Shown here: positions 45,901-54,300 of the stretch, piece after piece
How the letters are laid out: each line of letters starts with the position of its first letter
Numbering within the stretch: position 1 is the first letter of the stretch
NCBI GenBank assembly: GCA_963742725.1
Contig: CAVUMX010000003.1
Span: 62,001 to 126,000 of the forward strand
Origin: CAVVAL01 sp963742725
Lineage (GTDB): Bacteria > Actinomycetota > Actinomycetes > Mycobacteriales > Cryptosporangiaceae
DNA: 64,000 bases
Direction: 5' to 3'
The notes under the pieces: generated by a model
Seen by the model: the letters and a program-made list of their open reading frames with translations, nothing else
Databases searched by the model: none
What the model was told of the DNA's origin: nothing
Made by a program: the position numbers and the translations under genes

Positions 45901-45985
45901 CCTACTGGCACGCCAGGCGCTCGAGGTAGTGGGCTCCTGGGCGGACGACAGCCCCTTCCCACGTGCCGTGCCCCAGGCCGGCTGA
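42920..45985 (+). CDS. SARP/AfsR-like regulator: HTH, BTAD, NB-ARC, TPR
   Basis: A protein of about 1021 residues. An OmpR-like winged helix (VEIPAGKQRTLLATLLLDAN, LHSLVLRLRRTL) is followed by a BTAD domain (AELLSQALALWRGEPLIDVP, REQLWTQLMLALYRSGRQAE, ELGLDPGPGPRRLLEQIL), an NB-ARC NTPase with P-loop VSGPPGIGKTALAVH and Walker B VLLVLDDAE, and at least six TPR-like repeats (AIYNNLGIVNREQGLL, ALHNLAVAVRAVGQLG). SARPs of this size activate secondary-metabolite genes, but none are obvious next to it. GTG 42920 (MAWDFAVLGAL) fits the usual start; the frame opens at 42851. Bases 43871-44157 are repeated exactly at 58231-58517. Confidence 0.88.
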   Translation: MAWDFAVLGALRASYAGQVVEIPAGKQRTLLATLLLDANQTVSVNDIVDRVWSEQLPAHANAALHSLVLRLRRTLSGDGARPDPIGTGANGYLADVPAGGLDLTRFQALRARARESDPVLTAELLSQALALWRGEPLIDVPSETLHRENVPALAEQRSSATEEYFDAELALGRHAAIVPPLHQAVQHNPLREQLWTQLMLALYRSGRQAEALAAYRTLSGILRDELGLDPGPGPRRLLEQILSSDPILEPARDDRAADSTLPPPAGPLFQLPADPAPLYGRDLSAERIRQIVTGTLADGRMPLVCVSGPPGIGKTALAVHVAHSLREEFPDGQWYVRLRGQHEHAGDPTEVLAELLTYAGVRGSAVPAGQEARATAFRAALSGRRVLLVLDDAESAAQVEPLLPGGAPCAVLVTSRTKPGRLVALHGGHAVNLDTLDEAAAASMLTAIFHTHAISVPQSLVDELARLCGNLPLALRIAGANVVTGPPEVAADYVRHLRDGDRLSRLAVDGDSEVAIRAAIEPSYGRLGDRARRALRLQASSPSDCFTIADIVTLLDTGVDEAVAVTSELTVAHLARPSHSGRFFVHDLIRLYAAERSQLEDSNAERAASVARLFRGYLATADATARRCYPRMTFLPLPEGRPVEPESKQWFRTEYRNVLSAIAHAARSGPATVAWQLADRLRGYLQEIGAHGEWRSSAEAGMNQARSEGDDHGIAAMHCSLALLSASRAEYADARERWEAALAIYARLADRSGMAAIYNNLGIVNREQGLLSEASDSYQHALRLYRELGQRHAELSTLSNLGVVELELDQLTNAIDCQRNALAGYTALSTSDLDNDVATALHNLAVAVRAVGQLGLAVSFLTRALVIHRRLDNAYGVANDLSNLATAYVDLGYYAKARHLVDECLAIARRTGRRRVEAEALNADGATWEALGDLPVAIAQHQAALRLSEAIGYRRAEIGAHIGLAICHQSLGRYAEATHQSTVANRLARSVQHHLLARQALEVVGSWADDSPFPRAVPQAG
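43871..44157 (+). repeat. exact 287-bp direct repeat, copy 1 (inside SARP gene)
   Basis: Every base from GCCGTACACG to GGTCCTCGT is identical to 58231-58517. It encodes the NB-ARC stretch just after the P-loop (AVHVAHSLREEFPDG... to GAPCAVLV). The borders are sharp on both sides. Confidence 0.97.
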
Positions 45986-46029
45986 GTCCATCTACTTGAA
46001 CCTCGGCTGTCCGACGGGCACAGACATCG

Positions 46030-46065
46030 GGACCGCCGCCCGGGTCGAACTCCGGGCGGCGGTCC
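46030..46065. terminator. strong bidirectional hairpin terminator
   Basis: Perfect 14-bp arms GGACCGCCGCCCGG (46030-46043) and CCGGGCGGCGGTCC (46052-46065) with an 8-nt loop; GACATC/GATGTC outside can extend it. It lies between the convergent SARP gene and the secreted-protein gene at 46091. Confidence 0.85.
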
Positions 46066-46090
46066 TTGATGTCGTACGGCGCCGGATGGC

Positions 46091-46609
46091 TCAGCCGCGC
46101 CAGAGGTGGATGTGGCTGGTGTTGTCGTTCAGTGCGCCGATATTGCGCACCGGCAGCGCGTGATACTCGTAGTACCCGCCGCCGAAGCTCGTGAGCTTCG
46201 ACCAGGTGCAGTCGTTGTGGCCGATGACCGATGAGAGTGCGACACCCCACCTGCCGTCCAGGATGAAGCTGTAGCCCTCGTGGTCACACGGGCCGTACTG
46301 GCCGTATAGGTCCGTCATCAGGTCGTTGTAGTCCTGATGGCGGTACAGCGACGCCAGCTTGGTCCACGCTGCGATCGACACACCACTCTGGACTTCAACC
46401 TTGCGACGAGCATCGGCGGCGGAGACTGTCGAGCACTCCTTCGAGATCACCTTGGAGTGCCCGTTGGCATCGAGTTCCTTGCTCAGAACCACCGCGCAGT
46501 ACTCGCTCTTCTCGACGGGAGCCGCCGCGGCCGGAGTCAGGAACGCTCCGGTAACGACAGCGGTGGTCGTCGCGACGGCGGCTAACGCCATCCGAACGTT
46601 GAGATACAT
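46091..46609 (-). CDS. small secreted cysteine-containing protein, 172 aa
   Basis: Signal peptide (RMALAAVATTTAVVTGAFL, cleavage near PAAAAP) and a mature protein of about 140 residues with four cysteines (SEYCAV, SKECST, YGPCDH, HNDCTW). The C-terminal half (YSFILDGRWGVALSSVIGHN, CTWSKLTSF) has the spacing of beta/gamma-crystallin-like or I36-type peptidase-inhibitor domains of actinomycetes, which is a weak resemblance. It is convergent to the SARP gene across a strong terminator. Likely exported and disulfide-bonded; role unknown. Confidence 0.7.
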   Translation of the reverse strand: MYLNVRMALAAVATTTAVVTGAFLTPAAAAPVEKSEYCAVVLSKELDANGHSKVISKECSTVSAADARRKVEVQSGVSIAAWTKLASLYRHQDYNDLMTDLYGQYGPCDHEGYSFILDGRWGVALSSVIGHNDCTWSKLTSFGGGYYEYHALPVRNIGALNDNTSHIHLWRG

Positions 46610-46714
46610 GGCTCTAGCTCTTTTCGCTAGGAGCTGACCCCCTGGCCAGCTTCGTTCCGAACGCTATGAGCCGGCGCTTCCGTGTCTCTTCCACGCCGCT
46701 GTCACGCCCCTGTC

Positions 46715-46851
46715 GCGCTGCTTGACCGGCGACCTGACACGCGCGGGCCTGAGCAAGACGTTGCGGCAACTCTGGCTGGTGGATCCGCGCCAGCTCGTGC
46801 CACCGCTCAGCTACGACGAGCCGGGGGAGATCCCGACCCGGGAGTCCTGAC
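46715..46851 (+). other. unrecognised C-terminal-like fragment
   Basis: A plus-strand frame ending at TGA 46849-46851 reads LTGDLTRAGLSKTLRQLWLV and QLVPPLSYDEPGEIPTRES, which looks like the end of a real protein. No start or homologous upstream sequence is present. Confidence 0.25.
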
Positions 46852-46969
46852 TGCCACACCTACGGTGACCCGAATCTGTGGCAGCAGACCGGAACTGTGG
46901 CGGTGAGTATTCGATCGCGCCTAGTGTCCTCTTTGGATGCCGCTGGGAGGGTCAGGGGTCGCAGGGTGG

Positions 46970-47009
46970 GTCAGAGGGGTGGCGCCTACTTCGGCATCGC
47001 CCCTCTGAC
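46970..47009. terminator. 10-bp perfect hairpin
   Basis: GTCAGAGGGG (46970-46979) and CCCCTCTGAC (47000-47009) form perfect arms around a 20-nt loop, just beyond the 3' end of the IS5-type transposase gene. It may be a terminator or part of the element's end. Confidence 0.5.
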
Positions 47010-47037
47010 GTTGCACAGTGAGCCCATTTCAGTTGGG

Positions 47038-47811
47038 TTATCCGGCCAGGATGAGGGTCTGAACTGCGTTCACGAGGGTGGTCGCACTGCCAGGGCTTGA
47101 GCGGATCTTGCGCAGGATCTTCCAGCTTCTGAGCTGGGCGTTTGCGCGTTCGCCGGGTCCGCGGAGCCTGGCGTGGGCGGTGTTGACGTCTCTTTGGTTC
47201 TTGGAGAGCGGCCGGTAGGTGCCGGTGTCGGGGTCCTTGCGCCGCGGGCGTTGCGGCACGGTGACCGCTGGGCCGGCGCCTTGATACCCGCGGTCGGCCA
47301 GGACATGCAGGTCGGCGGCGGTGACCGCGTCGAGGATGCCGTGTTCCCGGGCGGCGGCGATGTCGTGCCGGGCGCCGGGCAGGGTCGGTGAGACCCAGAT
47401 GAGCCTCCCGGCCGGGTCGGCGATGACTCGCACGTTCACCCCATGGGCCTTGTGCTTGCCCGAATAGAACGGGCGGTCGCCGTGCCAGGCCATCGCGACC
47501 CGGTCGATCCGCAGCAGGCTGCCGTCGATGATGACGTACGCCTTGCCTTTCGCGACGTCGATGGCCTGCTCGAGAGTCGGCGCCAGCGCCGCCAGCAACG
47601 CCAGTCCTTCCTTGACGCGCCGGTAGACGGTGCTGACGCCGACCGTGAACCCGCAGGCCAGATCCGCGTACGTCTCGCCTTTCCGCAGGTAGGCCACCAC
47701 GAGCAGAGCCTGCCGGCCGGCGTCCAGGCGCCGCGACCGGGTCCGCAGCTCGCTGCGACGGCGCCGTAAGGCCCCAGCGAGTAATTGCAACGCTCGGCTG
47801 GACACGGACAT
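47038..47811 (-). CDS. IS5-family DDE transposase (DDE_Tnp_4 type)
   Basis: A 257-residue, apparently complete enzyme: N-terminal helix-turn-helix (DAGRQALLVVAYLRKGETYA, ACGFTVGVSTVYRRVKEGLA), then the DDE domain with IIDGSLLRIDRVAM, SGKHKAHGVNVRVIADPAG, GARHDIAAAREHG and the last part LRGPGERANAQLRSWKILRK carrying the glutamate. The ATG is at 47811. Terminal inverted repeats were not identified with certainty; the upstream side is split by another insertion sequence at 47860-48811. It could be functional. Confidence 0.85.
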   Translation of the reverse strand: MSVSSRALQLLAGALRRRRSELRTRSRRLDAGRQALLVVAYLRKGETYADLACGFTVGVSTVYRRVKEGLALLAALAPTLEQAIDVAKGKAYVIIDGSLLRIDRVAMAWHGDRPFYSGKHKAHGVNVRVIADPAGRLIWVSPTLPGARHDIAAAREHGILDAVTAADLHVLADRGYQGAGPAVTVPQRPRRKDPDTGTYRPLSKNQRDVNTAHARLRGPGERANAQLRSWKILRKIRSSPGSATTLVNAVQTLILAG

Positions 47812-47859
47812 CCCTGACGGGTAGGAAGGCAGCCGAAGCTCCTGGTGTGACGGTTGGGT

Positions 47860-48811
47860 CTAGGGCCTGTCCTGCGGATCGGGTGACTGTCCTGGTTGGA
47901 TGGTGGGGTGGTTCGTCGGGGTGAGATCACGGATGCGGCGTGGGCGCGGATCGCGCCTCTGTTACCTGCTGGTGGTGGTCGGGGTGGTCGGTGGGCTGAT
48001 CACCGGCGGGTGATGAACGCGATCTTGTGGAAACTGCGAACGGGTGCTCCGTGGCGGGACATTCCGGAACGGTATGGGTCGTGGAAGACCGCGCATGAGC
48101 GGCTGCGGCGGTGGACGGCGGATAGCACCTGGGACCGGTTGTTGACCGAGGTCCAGGTCAAGGACGACGCGGTCGGGGAGATCGAGTGGGTCTTCCACGT
48201 TGATTCCACGGTGGTGCGGGCGCATCAGCACTCGGCCGGTGCCCGGAAGGCCACGGCCGGGAAAAAGGGGGCCGCCGCGGCCGGTCGGGCTTCACGGTCA
48301 CGGCGGTCCACGGCGAGGCGATCGGGCGGTCCCGTGGCGGGCTGACCAGCAAGATCCACCTCGCCGTTGACGGGCGGGGCCGGCCGATGGCGCTGCGGCT
48401 GACGGAGGGCCAGGCCGGGGACAATCCGCAGTTGCTGCCGCTGCTGGAGGCGGTTCGAGTGCCCCGGTCCGGGCCGGGACGGCCGCGGAAACGCCCGGAT
48501 CATCTGGTCGCGGACAAGGCCTACTCCCATCCCTCGACCCGCGCCGCGCTGCCGGGGGATCCCGCACACCATCCCGGAACGCTCCGACCAGGAACAACAC
48601 CGGGCCGCACGCGGACGCGCCGGCGGCCGCCCGCCGGAGTTCGACCCGGTCCGCTACAAGGACCGCAACCTCGTCGAACGCTGCTTCAACCAGCTCAAAC
48701 AATGGCGGGCGATCGCCACCCGCTACGCCAAACGCGCCGTCCTCTACCGGGCGCTCCTCGTCATCGCCGCCACCATGACCTGGCTCAAATGATCCGCAGG
48801 ACAGGCCCTAG
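47860..48811 (+). mobile_element. IS5-family (IS427-type) insertion sequence with perfect ends
   Basis: GGCCTGTCCTGCGGATC (47864-47880) and its exact complement GATCCGCAGGACAGGCC (48791-48807) form 17-bp inverted repeats. CTAG flanks both sides (47860-47863 and 48808-48811), the target preference and duplication expected of this group. The 944-bp element carries one transposase gene in two frames. Confidence 0.92.
47908..48792 (+). pseudogene. IS427-type transposase, programmed shift plus an extra frameshift
   Basis: The first frame has GEITDAAWARIAPLLPAGG, HRRVMNAILWKLRTGAPWRD, and the first aspartate in VFHVDSTVVRAHQH. GGAAAAAGGGGG near 48262 is a typical slip site for -1 frameshifting to the second frame (EAIGRSRGGLTSKIHLAVDG, LTEGQAGDNPQLLPLLEAV, PDHLVADKAYSHPSTRAAL). 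A further shift near 48550, next to a G5 run, is needed to reach RNLVERCFNQLKQWRAIATR and the final TGA. The last shift is not programmed in relatives, so the copy is inactive unless a base was miscalled. Confidence 0.85.
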
Positions 48812-48888
48812 TCAATCCCCGTCCTACCAGGAGCTTCCTTGCTGCTCAGCACCCACCCCGACCACATCGGACGGAGGTTGGCAAAGGC

Positions 48889-49340
48889 TCACTGTGTCCA
48901 GGTTGGTCCGGCTCGGCGTGGTGCCGGGTCGATGCCGGCATGGTGAAGGATCTTCCACACTTTGCTGGCCGCAACACGGTGGCCCAGGCCGACCAGTTCG
49001 CCTTGTATCCGGCGGTGTCCCGAGGTCGGGTTTCCGGTCGCGACCCGGAGCACCAAGTCACGGACCTCCCTCGCAACGGGCGGCCGTCCTGCTCGCGCGC
49101 GGGGGTAGGTCCAGTGCCGGGCGATCAGCTGTCGGTGCCAGCGGAGCAGGGTCGCCGGGGTGACGATGAACGCTGACCAGCGCGTCGCGGCAGCAGCTGC
49201 GACAGGGCGGCCAGCACCACCCGGTCAGCTGGTTGCAGCTCAGGACGGTGTACCTGCCGGTGTAGCACCGCAACCTGGTGGCGGAGGACGAGAAGTTCGA
49301 CGTCTTTGGCTCCGCCGTCCCGGGCAAGCTGGGTCAACAA
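48889..49340 (-). pseudogene. integrase-core transposase, N-terminal half, frameshifted
   Basis: On the minus strand: DVELLVLRHQVAVLHRQVHR and ADRVVLAALSQLLPRRAG, then after a shift near 49185 SAFIVTPATLLRWHRQLIAR, PVAREVRDLVLRVATGNPTS, GHRRIQGELVGLGHRVAASK and DPAPRRAGPTWTQ. This is the N-terminal half of a common actinobacterial transposase with an rve domain. TGA (48889-48891) follows TWTQ, just where the catalytic domain should begin, so all DDE residues are absent. Confidence 0.75.
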
Positions 49341-49525
49341 TCTGTAGTACTTGGCGCAGCAGGAGGTACACCCACGAAGCGTTCATCACCGGGATCGTCG
49401 CAGCTACCGCGACGGGAACGTCGCCCGGACTCCGCAGGCCACCGCGGCCGAACCGGATTTACGAGCCCGACAGGCGTCGGCCTGGAACCCGCCTGGCGTA
49501 GCGACCCGACCCGACCGCGACTGAG

Positions 49526-49564
49526 TTGAGTGGTGGACTCCCGCGCAGGAAGTCCACCACTCAA
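49526..49564. repeat. 14-bp perfect inverted repeat
   Basis: TTGAGTGGTGGACT (49526-49539) and AGTCCACCACTCAA (49551-49564) pair perfectly around an 11-nt loop; GGTGGACA recurs just outside. It is upstream of the broken transposase and about 90 bp beyond the stop of the secreted-protein gene at 49652. It could be a transposon end or a terminator. Confidence 0.65.
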
Positions 49565-49651
49565 TGTGTCCACCAAACGGGCGGCGCAGCATCGTGACCG
49601 ATCTGCCTCCCGCAGGCAGCGGTTATTCAGTAACTCAAAGGTGTTACCCGG

Positions 49652-49993
49652 TCAGCAAGCGTACTCTTTAACGGGCTTCTGGAGCGTCGGATTGTGAACC
49701 TGAATATACCAGCTAACGGTGGCACCCGGCCCTACCGTCTTACATGGCGTGTCCTCGAGTAGGCTCACGTCGATGCGCCGCCGAATGGAGTAGCGGCCGC
49801 AGTTCTTGACAAATGCCGTCCATTCAGTGGCGTCGGACCTCTCATACCAGAACTGCACCTCGTGCCCCCGGCAGGGCGCCAAGGCCCCGACGGCATCCGC
49901 TGATACCGGCCCGCCCGCGGCCTGCGCTGGGCCGCCGCCGACCCCCATGGCTGCCAGGACAACAATTCCAACCGCTATGGCCCGCCCAAACAT
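49652..49993 (-). CDS. small secreted cysteine-containing protein, 113 aa
   Basis: Signal peptide (IAVGIVVLAAMGVGGG, cleavage near AQAAG) and a mature protein of about 85 residues with four cysteines (LAPCRG, VKNCGR, DTPCKT and the final AC). Segments VQFWYERSDATEWTAFVKNC and SWYIQVHNPTLQ suggest a small all-beta disulfide-bonded fold. ATG follows AAGGTGGGGTC. Part of a group of three or four secreted small proteins in 46-51 kb on this strand. Function unknown. Confidence 0.7.
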   Translation of the reverse strand: MFGRAIAVGIVVLAAMGVGGGPAQAAGGPVSADAVGALAPCRGHEVQFWYERSDATEWTAFVKNCGRYSIRRRIDVSLLEDTPCKTVGPGATVSWYIQVHNPTLQKPVKEYAC

Positions 49994-50051
49994 GACCCCA
50001 CCTTATTGTTAGAGAAAAGGACTGAACCAAACTTAAAGATCGCCAGCCAGT

Positions 50052-50456
50052 TCAGCAGGAGAATCGCACTTCAGACGACGTGCGGGTCTTGGTGAATCCG
50101 TCAGAACCCGACCACGAGACGACCGTCCGGTATGTGTAGGTACCGGTTCCGTTGCAGTTGAAGTACACGGTTCTCTCGCCGGGTGCTGCGAAGTCTCCAT
50201 TCGCGGCGGTTGTCCAGCCCCACGCACGGTGCCGCTGCAGGGTGACGCGGACCGCGCCCACCCCGCAGCCCCTCGAGTAGCCGTGGCCCACGGAGAAGGT
50301 GCCACTCTTGTAGGGCGCATTGGGTACCGGGCATGGGGGGCCAGCTATGGTGGCCGCCGGAACCTCTGCAGCGACAGCGGCCTGGGCTGCCGCGGGGAAA
50401 AGCGCCAAGGCCACCATGGTCGCCAGACTTGCAATCACAAGATTCTTTACTTTCAA
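50052..50456 (-). CDS. small secreted cysteine-containing protein, 134 aa
   Basis: TTG start at 50456 with the strong ribosome site TGGAGGTACTG; signal peptide KVKNLVIASLATMVALALFP, cleavage near AQAAV. The mature part has four cysteines (GPPCPV, SRGCGV, YFNCNG, RFSC at the end) and strand-like segments VRVTLQRHRAWGWTT and TYTYRTVVSWSG, consistent with a small beta-sandwich. Not homologous by eye to the neighbour at 49652, but alike in size, cysteine number and C-terminal cysteine. Function unknown. Confidence 0.7.
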   Translation of the reverse strand: MKVKNLVIASLATMVALALFPAAAQAAVAAEVPAATIAGPPCPVPNAPYKSGTFSVGHGYSRGCGVGAVRVTLQRHRAWGWTTAANGDFAAPGERTVYFNCNGTGTYTYRTVVSWSGSDGFTKTRTSSEVRFSC

Positions 50457-50774
50457 GACACAGTACCTCCAGAACAGAAAACCGGGTTAATCGAGGATTC
50501 GTATCGTCACAGGGCTGCGATCAAACTTCACACCTCTCCGTAAGTGGATTCGCTAGCGCCCGGGTTAGTCGCGCGTACCGCCTCGCTTCGATCACGACGA
50601 CTGCTATCGGGCGCATCTATTGGATGCGAACCTGTGGTTGATTAGCAAGGCAATCGGTCGCTTGACAATCAAGGCAGTCTATTCGGGGCGGCCGCGCTGT
50701 TCGCGTTTCCGCAGTTCAGCCTGGATCCACCGCACTGATTCTTGAGCGGTGGTTTCCCGGGCTGGTTTGGTGTT
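50457..50774. other. intergenic region holding the first 35-bp dyad
   Basis: No gene recognised. It contains the dyad at 50638-50672 and the promoter region of the secreted-protein gene at 50456. Confidence 0.4.
50638..50672. repeat. 35-bp dyad, copy A (copy B at 51250-51284)
   Basis: Both copies read TTGATTAGCAAG, 11 variable bases, CTTGACAATCAA. Each is an imperfect palindrome, TTGATTnnCAAG...CTTGnnAATCAA. Between copies only five positions differ, all in the centre. They sit 612 bp apart, around the frameshifted secreted-protein gene, and copy B is 25 bp before the STAND/WD40 gene. An operator for a dimeric regulator is the simplest reading. Confidence 0.75.
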
Positions 50775-51129
50775 TCAGGGCGCCCTTTTGGTGTCGAGGT
50801 GTGCGGGTTCGCCGGGTGGCAGTCCGGTGCGGGTCTTCAGGGGGGCCTTGGGTGGTTGGCCGTTATTGGGCCAGACGTGCCAGATTGTCCGGTTAGGCGC
50901 CACACCGAAGCTTTCATCTGTAAAGCCGTCTGCATACCAGTCGGCCTGCATTAGGCCCCATCTGTTGAAGTTGCCCCAGATATTTGGGGCACTGGTCAGC
51001 GCGCTGCGTCTCGACGACCGCAGTGGGCATGGATGGATCCGCTGCCACCGCCGCTGAAGGCGACAGGACGCCGAGAAGCGCCCCAATAGCCAGAAAGCTG
51101 CCCGCGATCCAGGGTCGCTTTGTGTTCAC
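50775..51129 (-). pseudogene. small secreted protein, frameshifted
   Basis: ATG 51129 opens a signal peptide (PWIAGSFLAIGALLGVLSPS, cleavage near AVAAD) and runs to RADQCPKY. Removing one C from the CCCC near 50997 moves into NIWGNFNRWGLMQADWYADG and a polar tail ending at 50775. Joined, it is a secreted protein of about 117 residues of the same style as its neighbours. In its present form the frame ends early in 18 unrelated codons. Confidence 0.6.
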
Positions 51130-51249
51130 TAAGCTTCATACAGACTCCGTTCTCTTCACTTCGCCATCAGAGACGCGTCCCGATCTGACGCGGCTCGATC
51201 TGTGGCGGGTGACTGCGATTGGTACCCTTCCATCACTGATCATCGAAGG

Positions 51250-51284
51250 TTGATTAGCAAGGCCGGTGATCGCTTGACAATCAA
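51250..51284. repeat. 35-bp dyad, copy B
   Basis: Same palindrome as at 50638-50672. It ends 24 bp before ATG 51309 and just upstream of the AGGAGGTGAC ribosome site, so a protein bound here would block the STAND/WD40 gene. TTGACA inside it resembles a -35 box, but no -10 fits before the start. Confidence 0.75.
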
Positions 51285-51308
51285 AACCGTGGCAAAGCAG
51301 GAGGTGAC

Positions 51309-54300
51309 ATGGGTCGGCCGGAGCGTCCGCTCGATCCGTCGGCCGGGCCGGTACACCGGTTCGCGGGGGAGCTCCGTGAGCTCCGGCGCACGGCCGGCGG
51401 CCTTCCTTACCGGGTGCTCGCGAAGCGGGCGAACTTCTCCCCGACGGCGTTGTCCGAGGCGGCCGGCGGCGAGACCGTTCCTTCGCTCACAGTGACGCTC
51501 GCCTACGTGGCGGCGTGCGGTGGGGATCTGGTCGAGTGGGAAGCGCGGTGGCGTGGCCTGGTCGCGGAGTTGGCTCAGGCTGGTGCGGCGGCGGCGGTCG
51601 GCGCCAATGCCGCCGAGCCGGCTGGCGTTGTCCCGCCGTACCTGGGGCTGACCACATTTCAATCCACCGACGCCGAGCGCTTCTTCGGCCGCGAGGCCTT
51701 GGTGAAGGAACTGGTGGACCGGTTGTCCTCCGAACGTTTCCTCGCGGTCTTCGGCGCCTCCGGCAGCGGGAAGTCCTCGGTGTTGCGGGCGGGGTTGCTG
51801 CCGGCGATCGCCCGGGATGAGCGGAACACGGACGAGAGTTGGTCCTGTGTCCTCCTGACCCCCGGCGAGCGTCCGCTGGAGGAGCTGGCCCTCGCGGCCG
51901 CCGGGCGGCTGAATCTGTCGGCGTCGGCGTTGTTACGTGACCTGCGCGATGATCCGCGCGGTCTGCCGCTCGCGATCCGGCAGACCTCTGCGGAGCGGGC
52001 CCGCGTCCTGGTCGTGGTCGACCAGTTCGAGGAACTGTTCACCCTGTGCCACGACGACACCGAACGGGCCCGGTTCATCGGTGCGCTGCTCGGGGTCGTC
52101 GAGGACGGCAAGTGCCGGGGAGCCGTGGTGATCGGCATGCGGGCCGACTTCTACGCCCGGTGCGCCGACCATCCGGCCCTGGTCGCCGCGTTACGGGATC
52201 GGCAGGTGCTGATCGGCGCCATGGCCGAGCCGGAACTGCGTGCCGCGATCACCGAGCCGGCGGCCGGCGCGGGGCAGGTCGTGGAGCCCGCGCTCGTCAC
52301 CGCGATCCTGGACGACGTCCGGGGCGAGCCCGGCTCGCTGCCGCTCGTCTCGCACGCGCTGCTGGAGACCTGGAAGCGTCGGCGAGGACGCACCTTGACG
52401 CTAGCTGACTACCACGACGCGGGTGGCGTGCGCGGGGCGATCGCCCAGACCGCCGACGGCCTGTACGGAACTCTCGACGCTCACCAGCAGAACATCGTCC
52501 AGCAGATCTTCCTCCGACTGACCGCGCCTGGCGAAGGAACCGAGGACACCCGGCGCCGTGCCCGCCGGGCGGAACTGCTCGACACACCGGACGCCCAGGA
52601 CGTCTCGTTCGTTCTCGCGCGGCTCGCCGACGCGCGGCTGGTGACGCTGGACGAGGACACTGTCAACGTCACCCACGAGTCACTGATCCGCGGCTGGCCA
52701 CGGTTGCAGGCCTGGATCAACGAGGACCGGGATCTGCTCCGCGCGCATCGCCGGCTCACGGAGGCGGCGGTCGACTGGGCGAACCACGCACGCGAACCCG
52801 CACTGCTCTACCGGGGTACCCGGCTCGATAGCTGGCGGGATCGCTCGCACGATCGGCTCAATCTCCACGAACGCGAGTACCTCGCCGCCAGCCTTCGCTA
52901 CGCCGAGCGCGAGCGTCGTCGTCGCCGCCGGCGCATCCAGGTGACGGTTACCGGCCTGGTGGCGGGCATCGTGGCGATCAGCCTGCTCGCAGTGGTGGCG
53001 GGTGTCGCGGCTGGCCGTGCTGTTGACCAGCAGCGCCTCTCGGCGTCCCGGCAGCTCGCCGCCGACTCGGCGCGCGTGCTGCCGGTCGACCCCGAGTTGA
53101 GCCTCCTGCTGGCCCGACGCGCCTACGAGGTGGACCCGAACCACGACGCGCAGACCGCGATCCGGCAGGCCGCGAATGACTCGCGGATCCGGGTCACGCT
53201 GGTCGGGCACCAGGGTGAGACGACCGACGTCGCCACCAGCCCGGACGGCACCCGGATCGTGACCTGCGGCCAGGACGGGACCGTCCGGATCTGGCCCGCC
53301 GACGGCGGCAAGCCGGCGATCCTGCGTGGTCACAAGGCTGGCGTGCGCGGCGTGGCCGCAAGCCCCGACGGACGCCTGGCGGCCAGCGGCGGCAAGGACA
53401 ACACCGTCCGGCTCTGGTCGCTGGCGGACAACCGGACGGTCCGGGTCATGACTGGCCACATCAGACAGATAGACCGGGTGACGTTTAGCCCCGATGGCCG
53501 GATGCTCGCTAGCGCCAGCGTGGACAACACCGTCCGGATCTGGCCGGTGACGGGAAACGGCGCCCCGACAGTCCTCGGCACAGCCACCACCGACGACACA
53601 CATCGGCTCCGGGAAGTGGCGTTCAGCCCGGACGGCGCCCTGCTAGCGACCTCCTACGGCGACGGAATGATCAAGGTCTGGGACTGGGCGGCGAAGGAGG
53701 TCCGCCACTCCTGGCGCGGCGACAAGGACACCGTCGAGGCGCTGGCCTACAGCCGGAACGGCAAGTACATCGTCTCCGGCGGCTACGACGGCCTGGTGAA
53801 AGTCTGGTCTCCGAACGGCGCCGGCCAACCGATCACGATGCCCGGCCACGACGGATCGGTCGAGGGACTCGCCGTCAGCCCGGACAGCACCCAGGTGGCC
53901 AGCGTCGGCGGCGACGGCACGGTGCGGATCTGGCCGGCCAGCGGCGTCGGTGACCGGCAAGTGCTCGCCGGGCACCAAGGCCCGACCTGGTCGGTGAAGT
54001 TCAGCCCGGACGGCCGCCGCGTCGTCACCTCAAGCAACGACGGGACCGCGCGGGTCTGGCAGGTGGATTCCGGCCAGCCCACCGCGCTCACGGGCAGCCC
54101 CCGCTTCGGCACCAGCGCCATCTTCAGCCCGGACGGCAAATCCGTGGCCTCAGCAGGCGACGACGGAGCAGTCCGGATCCAACCCGCCACCGGCGGCACA
54201 GCACCGCTGGTCCTACACGGCAACCAGAAGACGGTGTGGGCGTTGGCATACAGCCGCGACGGCAAGCAGGTCGCTGCGGCCGGCGACGAAGGCACGGTCC

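Larger units (their letters stand above)
47835..48837. repeat. 12-bp inverted repeat split by the IS element
   Basis: GAAGCTCCTGGT (47835-47846) and ACCAGGAGCTTC (48826-48837) are exact inverted copies lying on either side of the IS at 47860-48811. Removing the IS leaves a hairpin with a loop of roughly 31 nt containing one CTAG, so the IS inserted in the loop. Confidence 0.75.

Noticed and set aside
51274..51308. TTGACA as a -35 box for the STAND gene
   Set aside because: Only about 30 bp to the start codon and no -10 element at the right distance; it is part of the palindrome repeated at 50638.
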